Positions 34,108 through 42,200 of a DNA stretch of 64,000 bases are shown here, piece by piece. This DNA comes from Bacillota bacterium (GTDB taxonomy: Bacteria > Bacillota > Clostridia > Acetivibrionales > DTU013), in assembly GCA_023412915.1 (NCBI GenBank), contig JAEZRE010000023.1, forward strand, positions 1 through 64,000, in the 5' to 3' direction. How positions within the stretch are numbered: the first letter of the stretch is position 1; every line of letters starts with the position of its first letter. The translations under genes and the position numbers were made by a program. The notes beneath the pieces are model-generated. The model was given only the letters and a program-made list of their open reading frames with translations. It was not told the origin of the DNA and searched no databases.

Positions 34108-35661
34108 TTATTTGCCGTTCTTTGAGCGCCAATCGTCGTACTGCTTCTGCATTTCGGCGATTATTGCCTCTTCGCCGGAAGCTTTCAGCTCACTGGTGAA
34201 CTTGGCAACAGTCTTGTCAACATCGGCCGAGCCGGAGAACAGGATCGGGTAGTAGCTGTCGACAACTGCCTTGCAGGCAGCGATCTGAGTCTGGACGGGA
34301 GCTGAGTTGAATACGAAACCGAGGTTCTGTTCAACAAATGCCGATTTGTTGTAATCGAGCATCTTTGTCCACAGATCGACAGGCTGCGATTCGAGCAGAA
34401 GATCCTTGAACTGATCGCCGAACTCCCACTGGTTACCGAGGTTCCAGCCATCGGTGCCCTTCTGGGTGATCTTTATCCTGCCGTCGTCATTAACCGTATA
34501 ATGGGTGTCCTTCAAACCGAAGGTTATCATATTCCTGAGAGTTGCATCGGTGTAAGTCATGGTAATGAACTTGAATGCTGCGTCAGGATTCTTGGATGCC
34601 GCGGGAATAGCCAGCATTGCGCCAGTAGTTTCACGGTTGGACATAACCGGTTTGGTTATATCGACCTGTACCCACTCGATACCCGTCTGCTGCGAAAGTC
34701 TCGGAGCGAAGTACGGGATAAGGGGCTGTTCGGTCGCGAAATACTTGCCGGTCTTCATTTCCTCAGTGGTATTGACAAGTGTTCCATTGTCCTTTGCAAT
34801 ATAACCCTTCTGGTAATAATCACGCATTTCCTTGTAGTACTCGATCATCTCAGGAGTCAGGAACTGGTCTACTACCTTGGTGTCCCTGTTGTCAGGATAC
34901 AGAGCGCCCGGAACGTTATCATCGCTTAAGTTGTTCCAGTCGAGGAAGTGGAAGGGAGTATCCATCTTGCATGCGAGCAGCGGTACGATCTTTCCGCCTT
35001 CGCCCTTGAGTATCTGGTCGAAATACGGTGCAAGGTCGGCAGTCTTGGTGATCTTGGTCACATCGATCTGATACTTGTCGACCAGGCTTTTCTGAAGCAG
35101 GAAGCCCCAGTTGTGAGCCGTTTCCTTATGGGTCGGCACTGCGTAGTTGACGCCGTCGATCGCAGAACCGTTAAGGAAGTCTTTGCCGAGGATATCGATG
35201 ATAGTTGAATCTTTTGCGAGGTAATCGTTTAGCGGGAGGAAATAGCCTGCAGGGGCATTCATGTAATAATTTGCAGCCCAGTTGGCAGTGAAGCACACGT
35301 CGAACGCTTCGCCTGATGCAAGCATAGGATTGACCTTTTTGTCGTAATCTCCCCAGCCAAACACCTGAAGATTCAGTTTCAAGCCTTTGTCCGCAAGGTA
35401 TTTGTTGACTTCCGCCAAAACCATATCGGTATCGGCAGGCTGTTTGTCGCCTACTCTGACATAAGTGATCTCCACCGGTTCACTCGGTGTCTCGGCAGGA
35501 GCTGCCGTCGCTTCCGCAGCCGTTCCAGCCACCGCAGCCTCGGGCGTTGCCGCCGCGTCCGCGCCTGTGCCCGCGGTCTGGCCGCCACAGCCGGTCAATG
35601 CGCATGCAAGAGCAAGTACAAGAACCATAACCAGGCACATAACCTTTTTCATACTGAACAT
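34108..35661 (-). CDS. Sugar ABC transporter substrate-binding lipoprotein (LplA/DUF3502 type)
   Basis: 517 residues. A signal sequence ends in the lipobox ALTGCGGQ, followed by an Ala/Thr/Glu/Pro-rich linker (~28-62). The family-1-like binding protein starts ITYVRVGDKQPADTD and ends with a DUF3502-like helical tail (ending EMQKQYDDWRSKNGK). It should capture an oligosaccharide outside the cell and hand it to the two permeases encoded upstream. AGGAGGAGG precedes the ATG by about six bases. Substrate cannot be predicted; the family handles plant-derived oligosaccharides in related bacteria. Confidence 0.92.
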   Translation of the reverse strand: MFSMKKVMCLVMVLVLALACALTGCGGQTAGTGADAAATPEAAVAGTAAEATAAPAETPSEPVEITYVRVGDKQPADTDMVLAEVNKYLADKGLKLNLQVFGWGDYDKKVNPMLASGEAFDVCFTANWAANYYMNAPAGYFLPLNDYLAKDSTIIDILGKDFLNGSAIDGVNYAVPTHKETAHNWGFLLQKSLVDKYQIDVTKITKTADLAPYFDQILKGEGGKIVPLLACKMDTPFHFLDWNNLSDDNVPGALYPDNRDTKVVDQFLTPEMIEYYKEMRDYYQKGYIAKDNGTLVNTTEEMKTGKYFATEQPLIPYFAPRLSQQTGIEWVQVDITKPVMSNRETTGAMLAIPAASKNPDAAFKFITMTYTDATLRNMITFGLKDTHYTVNDDGRIKITQKGTDGWNLGNQWEFGDQFKDLLLESQPVDLWTKMLDYNKSAFVEQNLGFVFNSAPVQTQIAACKAVVDSYYPILFSGSADVDKTVAKFTSELKASGEEAIIAEMQKQYDDWRSKNGK

Positions 35662-35733
35662 AAAAAACCTCCTCCTAATACTTTGTTTATTTGATGCACT
35701 GCACCGGGCTTATAAACCCGGCGCCATATGCTC

Positions 35734-36642
35734 TCAACCCTTTACGGCGCCTATCGTAAGGCCTTTAACGAAGAATCTCTGGAAGAACGGGAAGGCCAAT
35801 ACAATCGGACCGATCGAAAGCACCGCCACTGCCATACGCGCACTCTCGCTCGGAAGACCCGCGCCTATATCCCTGGCCTGTACAAAGTTTGCGCTTCCGC
35901 TCATCAGATACTGTATGCTTGTGAGGGTCTGGTACATAAGGTACTGGATGTTATACAGCTTTGCATTGGTTATGAACACCAGCGGCAGGTACCAGTCGTT
36001 CCAGTAGTTTAGTATGCAGAACAGCGCTATTGTTGCGAGACCGGCCCGGCAGAGCGGCAGCACGATCACCAGGAAGGTCCTGTACTCGCCCGCGCCGTCG
36101 ATCCTTGCGGATTCGAGAATGGATTCGTTTATCGTGGTTTTGATGAAGGTGCGCATTATCATCATGAACCAGGCGTTCATCAAGTAAGGCACTATCATGA
36201 CCCAGATCGTATTCTTCAAGGGTATCAGCTGCGTATATACGACATACCACGGTACAAGTCCGCCCCCGAAGATCATTGTGAAGAACGCTATAAAAGAAAA
36301 TTGGTTCCTGAACCTGAAGCTGCTCCTCGTAAGAGGATATGCATATAGGCATATGACTATCAGGCTCAGGAACGTGCCCAAAATCGATACGAAAATGGAG
36401 GTGCCGTAAGCCCTGTATATAACGTCCCCTACCGCGGCTACATATCTGTAAGCCTCAAGCGACCATCCCGAGGGAAAAAAGCTGTAGCCGCTTTTCAGCA
36501 GCGAATCCTCGGACGTCAAGGACAGGATGATGATCAAAATCAACGGTAAAAGACAGATCGCCGCACCGCATAGAAATATGAAATTCAAAATTGCATTGCT
36601 GCCCCACTTTATGGTATTGATACGGTTTGATTCCCTGTTCAT
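35734..36642 (-). CDS. Sugar ABC transporter permease (YtcP/MalG type)
   Basis: 302 residues with six membrane helices. The start resembles YtcP proteins (TIKWGSNAILNFIFLCGAAI, LPLILIIILSLTSED). The EAA loop, which contacts the ATPase, reads INESILESARIDGAGEYRTF. It is the second permease of the importer and lies 10 bp after the first and 72 bp before the binding protein. AGGAGGC precedes the ATG. Confidence 0.94.
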   Translation of the reverse strand: MNRESNRINTIKWGSNAILNFIFLCGAAICLLPLILIIILSLTSEDSLLKSGYSFFPSGWSLEAYRYVAAVGDVIYRAYGTSIFVSILGTFLSLIVICLYAYPLTRSSFRFRNQFSFIAFFTMIFGGGLVPWYVVYTQLIPLKNTIWVMIVPYLMNAWFMMIMRTFIKTTINESILESARIDGAGEYRTFLVIVLPLCRAGLATIALFCILNYWNDWYLPLVFITNAKLYNIQYLMYQTLTSIQYLMSGSANFVQARDIGAGLPSESARMAVAVLSIGPIVLAFPFFQRFFVKGLTIGAVKG

Positions 36643-36652
36643 ATAATGCCTC

Positions 36653-37627
36653 CTAAAATAGTGCCATGTCCTTGTCTATCTTTCTGACGACCAGGTTTGC
36701 CGTAAATACGGTGATACAGCCTATAACCGCCTGGTATGCGCCTGCTGCGGCCGCCATACCGATATTGCTCGTATTCATCAGAGCTGAGTAAACATAGGTA
36801 TCTATGACCATTGTCGCATTCATCAATGAACCGTTGTTTCTCGGAACGTTGTAGAAGAGGCCGAAGTCGGCATTGAATATCCTTCCTACCGCAAGCAGAG
36901 TCATTATGATCGCCAGCGATTTCAGCATCGGAAGTGTGATATGCCTGATCTGCTGCCATTTGGTCGCCCCGTCTATCGAAGCGGCTTCATAATATTCAGA
37001 ATCTATCCCCGATATGGCCGCCAGATAGACAACTACGTTGTAGCCCGTGTATTTCCACATATGGAAGAAGACCAGAATGAGCGGCCAGTAAGCCGGCTCG
37101 CTGTACCATTCGACCGGGTCGATGCCTAGAGGCTGCAATATGCCGGTGTTGAAGAAGCCCTTGTCGACGCTGAGCAGCGAATATGCCAGGTAGCTTACTA
37201 TGATCCATGAAAGGAAGTACGGCAGGAACATGATACTCTGGTATACCCTCGAAAGCATTTTACCCCTGATCTCGTTCAGCGCGATGGCAAGAAGCACGGG
37301 AACAACTATGTCGAGTATAATGAAAACCAGGTTGTAAAGCAGAGTGTTCCTGGTCATTATAAATGCATAGGGCGTATTGAAAAAGAAACTGAAGTTATTG
37401 AAACCGACGAACTTGCTTTTTATGACACTTTCAAAAAAGCTTCCCACGAACCTGTATTGCTTGAAAGCAATAATGATTCCGAACATCGGGATATAATTAT
37501 TGATCAGCAGAATAATAAGCCCCGGTATCAGCATGGTGAGGAGCGGGCCGTTGGTTCTGAGGAAGTTGCTGTATTTGCCGCGTTTTTTCCTGGCAGGCGT
37601 GTAAGCCTGCGGGACTAATTCCGTCAT
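36653..37627 (-). CDS. Sugar ABC transporter permease (LplB/MalF type)
   Basis: 324 residues. The LplB-family features are a basic N terminus, the ML(I)PGLIILLINNYIPMFGI first helix and the FVGFNNF segment. The EAA loop reads SEYYEAASIDGATKWQQI. The ATG at 37627 is preceded by GGGGTG; the in-frame ATG at 37645 has no site. First gene of a permease-permease-binding-protein operon. No ATP-binding subunit is encoded in the operon, which is usual for this family, where one shared ATPase (MsmK/MsmX type) serves several importers. Confidence 0.93.
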   Translation of the reverse strand: MTELVPQAYTPARKKRGKYSNFLRTNGPLLTMLIPGLIILLINNYIPMFGIIIAFKQYRFVGSFFESVIKSKFVGFNNFSFFFNTPYAFIMTRNTLLYNLVFIILDIVVPVLLAIALNEIRGKMLSRVYQSIMFLPYFLSWIIVSYLAYSLLSVDKGFFNTGILQPLGIDPVEWYSEPAYWPLILVFFHMWKYTGYNVVVYLAAISGIDSEYYEAASIDGATKWQQIRHITLPMLKSLAIIMTLLAVGRIFNADFGLFYNVPRNNGSLMNATMVIDTYVYSALMNTSNIGMAAAAGAYQAVIGCITVFTANLVVRKIDKDMALF

Positions 37628-37758
37628 TATTTTTTCACACCCCATCGCAAAAATGTCTAATTATGTTCCTCTGACTTTATCCTACGATTTTTTAGTTTCA
37701 TAATCATGTACTGAATGTAACGCAGTATGCATAAGTGCGTCATGGAAAAGCGCCAAGG

Positions 37759-37815
37759 TGTCATTGAATATGACAAAAAAAAATGACGTCCGTCACTAGA
37801 TATGACGAATGTCAT
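37759..37815. promoter_or_regulatory. Three consecutive ATGAC/GTCAT palindromes upstream of the sugar importer
   Basis: TGTCATTGAATATGACA (37759-37775), ATGACGTCCGTCAC (37783-37796) and ATGACGAATGTCAT (37802-37815) are inverted repeats of the same 5-bp half-site with 4- to 7-bp centres, 130-190 bp before the permease start. Clustered repeats of one half-site suggest a regulator binding as several dimers. Confidence 0.65.
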
Positions 37816-37999
37816 TTTTTTGAACTTATGGAGCATAGCGGAGTCTTGCTGAAAAACCAAAGCCGATCGACGTGTTTTTTAGGCTTACTTCAACTTTGCC
37901 CAAACAGAATTCAATTGTAGAGCGACATGTTCCTCCGGTTTATTTCGAAGGTGCCGGCATTCTCGAAAGCAGGCACTTCCCTGCCCAGCGTAAGGTCGT

Positions 38000-38170
38000 T
38001 CAGTCTATAAAATGCTCACATTTCTTCCCTAAGGAATGATATACAACGATTGAGGGCGTTTGCTTCGACTTTATGCCGAACAACTTGCAGCCGTAGGGAA
38101 ACCGGTAATCCCATGTAATAAAATAATGCTTGCATTTCCGGCAGTTTTCATATGTTTTGTGTGCTTCCAT
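38000..38170 (-). CDS. Small Cys-rich conserved clostridial protein
   Basis: 56 residues: a start MEAHKTYENCRKCKHYFITW, then DYRFPYGCKLFGIKSKQTPS and a C-terminal CEHF. The spacing CxxCxHYF..W....P.GC..F..KSKQ.PS..V....G..C..F matches a widespread family of small anaerobe proteins, sometimes mislabelled uracil-DNA glycosylase. Probably a zinc-binding mini-protein. AGAGGAT lies nine bases before the ATG. It is isolated between the sugar importer and YebC. Confidence 0.75.
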   Translation of the reverse strand: MEAHKTYENCRKCKHYFITWDYRFPYGCKLFGIKSKQTPSIVVYHSLGKKCEHFID

Positions 38171-38258
38171 GGTTTACGTATCCTCTGGATGTTTCGAAAA
38201 TATTCACCTTATACCGACCTAATTCGATATTTTTGTTGGAATTCCTTCTAAGCACAAA

Positions 38259-38300
38259 AAAACACCATCCCGTTCGATTCATACCAAAAAGGATGGTGTT
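38259..38300 (-). terminator. Terminator of yebC
   Basis: AAACACCATCC and GGATGGTGTTT stem, with TTTTTTT on the minus strand, 80 bp past the yebC stop. Confidence 0.88.
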
Positions 38301-38382
38301 TGCTTCATAATATACTTGATTACATCAGTGCGCTATAAGTCACTGAATTGCCTCATCCGTACCGTCCAAGAGACGTGTGTAC

Positions 38383-39111
38383 TCATTCCTGCTCCCAGTT
38401 GTGCCAGACGTTCTGGACGTCGTCCATGTCTTCGAGATTTTCGACGAGTTTGTCCATGAACTCGATCTGCTTGGGGTCGGTGAGCTTGGTCATAACGGTA
38501 GGCACCATCTCGACTTCGGCTTCCATGAATTCATAACCCTTCTTCTCGAGAGCTTCTCTCACCTTTGAGAAATCGTTCGGATCAGTGGTGACCTCGAAAT
38601 AATCCTCTTCTGCTGAAAAGTCCTCGGCGCCGGCGTCTAGCGCATCCAGCATCAGGTTGTCCTCGGAGACTTGTCCGTCATTTTCTATAAGTATCACGCC
38701 TTTTTTGTTGAACATGAAGGAAACGCTTCCGCTCTGTCCGAGGTTGCCTCCGAATTTGTCGAAGAAGTGCCTTATATCGCCGGCCGTCCTGTTGCGGTTA
38801 TCGGTAGCAGCGTCTACTATTACTGCGACGCCGCCCGGGCCGTAGCCTTCATAGGAGATTTCCTCGAAATTGTCGCCGTCTCCTTCGCCCGCTGCCTTCT
38901 TGATGCTTCGCATAATATTGTCGTTAGGCATGTTCGCAGCTTTACATTTGGCAATGACGTCCTTCAGTCTGGAGTTGGCGTCGGGGTTGCCGCCGCCCGA
39001 TTTGACAGCTATAGCAAGCTCTCTTCCGAGCTTGGTGAAGGCTTTTCCTCTCTGAGCGTCGGATTTGCCTTTTTTAATTTTGATATTAGCCCATTTCGAA
39101 TGGCCTGACAT
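38383..39111 (-). CDS. yebC: YebC/PmpR-family translation or transcription regulator
   Basis: 242 residues with the invariant start SGHSKWANIKIKKGKSDAQR and the EGYGPGGVAVIVDAATDNRN core. Members were described as DNA-binding regulators. More recent work links them to ribosome function at difficult peptide motifs. GGAGGTATTAAAT precedes the ATG at 39111, which starts at the conserved Met; the frame runs to 39126. Single gene with its own terminator. Confidence 0.97.
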   Translation of the reverse strand: MSGHSKWANIKIKKGKSDAQRGKAFTKLGRELAIAVKSGGGNPDANSRLKDVIAKCKAANMPNDNIMRSIKKAAGEGDGDNFEEISYEGYGPGGVAVIVDAATDNRNRTAGDIRHFFDKFGGNLGQSGSVSFMFNKKGVILIENDGQVSEDNLMLDALDAGAEDFSAEEDYFEVTTDPNDFSKVREALEKKGYEFMEAEVEMVPTVMTKLTDPKQIEFMDKLVENLEDMDDVQNVWHNWEQE

Positions 39112-39293
39112 ATTTAATACCTCCAATATAAAAACTTTATTTCCGCAGGGCGGAAAATATGTTTACAGATAAGGTGGGTTTCCTGTAAAATGTTGTTGGT
39201 AATTTATGGATACTCTTTAATAATCAGGATATTCATAAAATCCGCACATATATGATAACACATACGACTCAAAAGATAAAGGGTGGGCTTTTC

Positions 39294-40304
39294 ATGGATT
39301 ATGGTAACTTGTTTATAACAGCTGTTATACTGGTTTTCGTGTTGCTGGCACTTTGTCTGGCTCTTTTTATTTTGTACAGGAAATCGCTGTTGAATGAGAA
39401 AATACTGACCGAACAGCTTAATGCCTCTATACAGATGGCTGAAAAAAAATCCGAATTCTTCTCCAATATGGCGCATGAGCTTAAAACTCCGCTGAGCGTG
39501 ATTCTTGGCGCAGTTCAGCTGCTTTTGATGAAGGAAAGCGCACAGGCGCAAACACGTGGCGCGATTCAGGAGCAGTCCCGGGAAAACGCGCAGGAACGGG
39601 TTCAGAGAACGATTTCCGAACAGCCTGACAGCGCTTTCAAAAAAAATCTCGGCATAATCAGCTGCAACTGCTACAGACTGCTGCGGCTCACAAACAATCT
39701 GCTCGACCTCAACAGGATCGAGGCAGGTTATCTTGTGTTCAACCCGATCAACTGCGACCTCAACCAGTTCATTTCAGAAATCGTTCAATCGGTAAGGCCG
39801 TTCGCATCAAACAGGAACCTGAGCCTTAATTACAGCGGAGCCGCCGGATCGATCCCTGTCGCCGCCGATGTGGAAAAAATGGAACGTATCATGCTGAATC
39901 TGCTTTCGAACGCTATCAAATTCACAAAACCCGGTGGCTTCATAATCGTATCCACATACGTATCGGGAGAACGGGCATGCATATCCGTAAAAGATTCAGG
40001 CTCGGGAATCCCGGAGGAAAGCCGCAATTTAATTTTCGAACGTTACAAACAGGCGGGCCACGACAGGCAGGCGGAGAACGAGGGAAGCGGTATCGGACTC
40101 TCGCTCGTCAAATCCTTTGTCAAGCTGCATCAGGGCAATATACGTCTAAACAGCGAAAAAGGCAAGGGCACGGAATTTGTGATCGATATGCCTTTGAAAC
40201 CGGCAGATGGCGAACCTCTGGGTAACGAAGCTGAAGAACTCAACAGCAAGTTTGAGGAGGCAGCCAAAATCGAATTTTCTTCCATTCATACGGTCCACAT
40301 GTGA
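39294..40304 (+). CDS. Membrane-bound sensor histidine kinase
   Basis: 336 residues. One N-terminal membrane helix (LFITAVILVFVLLALCLALF) is followed by a HisKA domain with SNMAHELKTPLSVILGAVQL. A Gln/Glu/Arg-rich low-complexity insertion (about residues 83-115) precedes the HATPase: NLLSNAIKFTKPGG, DSGSGIPEE, and GSGIGLSLVKSF. There is almost no extracellular part, so the signal is likely membrane or cytoplasmic. No response regulator is adjacent. The ATG at 39294 has GGGTGG upstream; ATG 39252 has none. Confidence 0.92.
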   Translation: MDYGNLFITAVILVFVLLALCLALFILYRKSLLNEKILTEQLNASIQMAEKKSEFFSNMAHELKTPLSVILGAVQLLLMKESAQAQTRGAIQEQSRENAQERVQRTISEQPDSAFKKNLGIISCNCYRLLRLTNNLLDLNRIEAGYLVFNPINCDLNQFISEIVQSVRPFASNRNLSLNYSGAAGSIPVAADVEKMERIMLNLLSNAIKFTKPGGFIIVSTYVSGERACISVKDSGSGIPEESRNLIFERYKQAGHDRQAENEGSGIGLSLVKSFVKLHQGNIRLNSEKGKGTEFVIDMPLKPADGEPLGNEAEELNSKFEEAAKIEFSSIHTVHM

Positions 40305-40317
40305 CGCCTGCCAGTAT

Positions 40318-40398
40318 GAGCCTTCCCTGGGCGGCGCAGGCCTTTACCTTAGCGGCATGAGCCTTTGCCTTAGCGGCGCGAGCCTTACCTTAGCGCCA
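40318..40398. repeat. Non-coding 19-21 bp tandem repeat, four imperfect units
   Basis: Units of the form GAGCCTTTGCCTTAGCGGCGC, at 40318-40338, 40339-40358, 40359-40379 and 40380-40398. It lies between the convergent stops of the kinase and the CoA-binding protein. The last unit covers the end of the CoA-binding gene. Confidence 0.75.
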
Positions 40399-40759
40399 CA
40401 AGCACACATGCCTCGGCATGTGTCAGTCCGAGTGATTCGGCATAAGAAAGCAGTTCTTCGTCATGCGTGCCCGGCTGGAACCAGATGTTGCCGATGCCGA
40501 GTCTGGCTGCCTCTTCGAGTACGGCGCGTCCCCTCTTCGGCGATACGACCATGTCTATGACGTCTGGCTTCTGCGGCAATGACGAAAGATCCCCGTAGCA
40601 GGTATTGCCTTCGATTTCATCATAGTTCGGATTGACCGGGTATACCGTGTATCCCCTTGCAAGCAATTTCCTGTAGATCATGTTCCCGTATTTTTCACGG
40701 TCGGTATTGGCGCCCACTACAGCCCATACCTTTTTTTCAAGCATATCCTCTTCAATCAT
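40385..40759 (-). CDS. CoA-binding protein (YccU/CoA_binding_2)
   Basis: 124 residues, a complete Rossmann domain: VWAVVGANTDREKYGNMIYR, then YPVNPNYDEIEG, VSPKRGRAVLEEA and IWFQPGTHDEELLSYAE. Related proteins bind CoA; the physiological role is unclear. The ATG at 40759 follows AGGAG by ten bases and begins just after the stop of the IMPACT gene. The frame extends to a GTG overlapping that gene. The 3' end lies in a tandem-repeat tract. Confidence 0.9.
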   Translation of the reverse strand: MIEEDMLEKKVWAVVGANTDREKYGNMIYRKLLARGYTVYPVNPNYDEIEGNTCYGDLSSLPQKPDVIDMVVSPKRGRAVLEEAARLGIGNIWFQPGTHDEELLSYAESLGLTHAEACVLVALR

Positions 40760-40764
40760 CCAAA

Positions 40765-41397
40765 TCACACTCCTATAGTAATGTAAGACTTTTCTCCCGC
40801 GTAAACGCTGGCCTTGGCGTTGGTCGTCTCGGTGACTAACGCCGAGAAAGCCTCGAATTCGTCGACCGGTACATAAAGGTACATGTCGACATCCTGTGCA
40901 TAGACCGTATCTTTCACCTTATAACCCTTTGAGGCGGTCACGGCCTGAAGCTTGCCGAGCAGCGAATAATCCATGGTTATGCCGGTTTCGATACAGAGCT
41001 GCCTTTTAACGAGCCCTGCGGCTTCGATTCCCATTGCCGCGCTTTTACCGTATGCGCGCACCAGACCAGAGGCTCCGAGCAGAGTTCCGCCGAAATAACG
41101 GGTCACTACGACTGCGACATCCTGCACCTCGAGTTTCCTGATCGCCTCCAGCACAGGGAGACCCGCCGTACCGGAAGGTTCGCCGTCGTCGCTGAACTTC
41201 TGCTGCAGATTTCCGCCGCAGATATAGTATGCATAAACGTTATGAGTTGCATTCCAGTATTTCGACCTGAGAGCCTCGATAAAACCGCGCGCCTCTTCCT
41301 CGTCGGCAACAGGTCTTACCGTCGCTATAAAGTGCGATTTTTTCTCTTCGAGCTCCGCGGAAGCCTCCCGCGAAACGGTCAGATATTCCTTCCTCAT
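40765..41397 (-). CDS. IMPACT family protein (YigZ/YvyE)
   Basis: 210 residues. The conserved core is KKSHFIATVRPV, ATHNVYAYYICGG, FSDDGEPSGTAGLPVL and VTRYFGGTLLGASGLVRAYG, followed by a DUF1949-like ferredoxin-fold C terminus. Eukaryotic IMPACT regulates Gcn2; the bacterial function is unknown. GGAGG precedes the ATG. It forms a pair with the CoA-binding gene. Confidence 0.95.
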   Translation of the reverse strand: MRKEYLTVSREASAELEEKKSHFIATVRPVADEEEARGFIEALRSKYWNATHNVYAYYICGGNLQQKFSDDGEPSGTAGLPVLEAIRKLEVQDVAVVVTRYFGGTLLGASGLVRAYGKSAAMGIEAAGLVKRQLCIETGITMDYSLLGKLQAVTASKGYKVKDTVYAQDVDMYLYVPVDEFEAFSALVTETTNAKASVYAGEKSYITIGV

Positions 41398-41420
41398 GCT
41401 TCCTCCGGCATAAAAATAAA

Positions 41421-41443
41421 TGATAGCAGGTTACCCCGCTATC
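41421..41443. terminator. Hairpin between the Nudix-like and IMPACT genes
   Basis: TGATAGC.GG and CCCGCTATCA stem with a T-rich tract. It would terminate the Nudix-like gene on the minus strand only weakly, and also lies upstream of the IMPACT gene. Confidence 0.5.
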
Positions 41444-41511
41444 ATCTATTTTACTATAATTTAATAATAATTTCGAACTGAAGATTTTACGGCATTTCAG
41501 CTGCCGGCTAT

Positions 41512-41937
41512 CTAAACGGCTACCGAGGTGATATCCTTGTACATCCTGTAGGACAGGTTCAAAAGCGCCTTGTCCTGGCTGTACGTCACCAGCTTCATGG
41601 CCTCCTCGATATCAAAATACCCCGCATCCATAAATTTTTCATTGTCTTTGATTTTGTAATAAAGATTATTTGATTTCATGATGTACCAGATAATTTTGTT
41701 GCAGACCGGTTTCTGACGTGTTACGGAAAAGAACTCATAGTTGGTGTGCCCTGCTGTTGAAACAATTTCCGACGCAATGTCGCCTTCTTCTTTGACCCTC
41801 GTGAGCGCTACCTCATTCGGCAATTCACCGCTTCGAATGACGCCCTTTGGAAAAACCCACTCGTCTTTTTCATTCTTAAGGAGAAACACCTTGTTTCCGC
41901 AGAAGATTATGCCCCCTGCGCAGTTTCTGACTAACAT
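41512..41937 (-). CDS. Nudix-fold protein with altered catalytic box
   Basis: 141 residues. The N terminus reads MLVRNCAGGIIFCGNKVFLL and WVFPKGVIRSGELPNEVAL, as in Nudix hydrolases. In the box GX5EX7REUXEEXGU the sequence is G-VIRSG-E-LPNEVAL-TRVKEEGDI, so R-E is T-R and the last Gly is Asp, while the metal-binding E-E pair remains. Hydrolase activity is therefore doubtful. AAGGG lies eight bases before the ATG at 41937; the frame runs to 42021 without a site. Single gene. Confidence 0.75.
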   Translation of the reverse strand: MLVRNCAGGIIFCGNKVFLLKNEKDEWVFPKGVIRSGELPNEVALTRVKEEGDIASEIVSTAGHTNYEFFSVTRQKPVCNKIIWYIMKSNNLYYKIKDNEKFMDAGYFDIEEAMKLVTYSQDKALLNLSYRMYKDITSVAV

Positions 41938-42157
41938 ATTAAGGTCCCTTCCTTTCACCCGGAAAACTCTAATTTTTACGAGACATTCCGTTACTTTAAT
42001 ATTATGATACTGGATATACAAATTTTATTCAACTTTCAGAAATGTTCAAAAGTTAATTTCTTAATCGTTTATTAACGTTACTCCTGATAAATCTGTCAAA
42101 TCTCGTTCGATTGCTACCACGAGCCTTTTTAGCTTAAATTTAACATTTAATGTATAA

Positions 42158-42185
42158 ACCCGGCAGAGCGTTTATTCTGCCGGGT
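42158..42185. terminator. Terminator after the LtaS-like gene
   Basis: ACCCGGCAGA and TCTGCCGGGT stem with a 7- to 8-nt loop, 16 bp past the stop at 42201. Confidence 0.75.
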
Positions 42186-42200
42186 CTTGAAGTCATTTCT

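Noticed and set aside
37657..37860. 67-codon minus-strand frame upstream of the sugar importer
   Set aside because: It covers the ATGAC/GTCAT palindromes, has no ribosome site and an improbable composition; regulatory DNA is the better reading.
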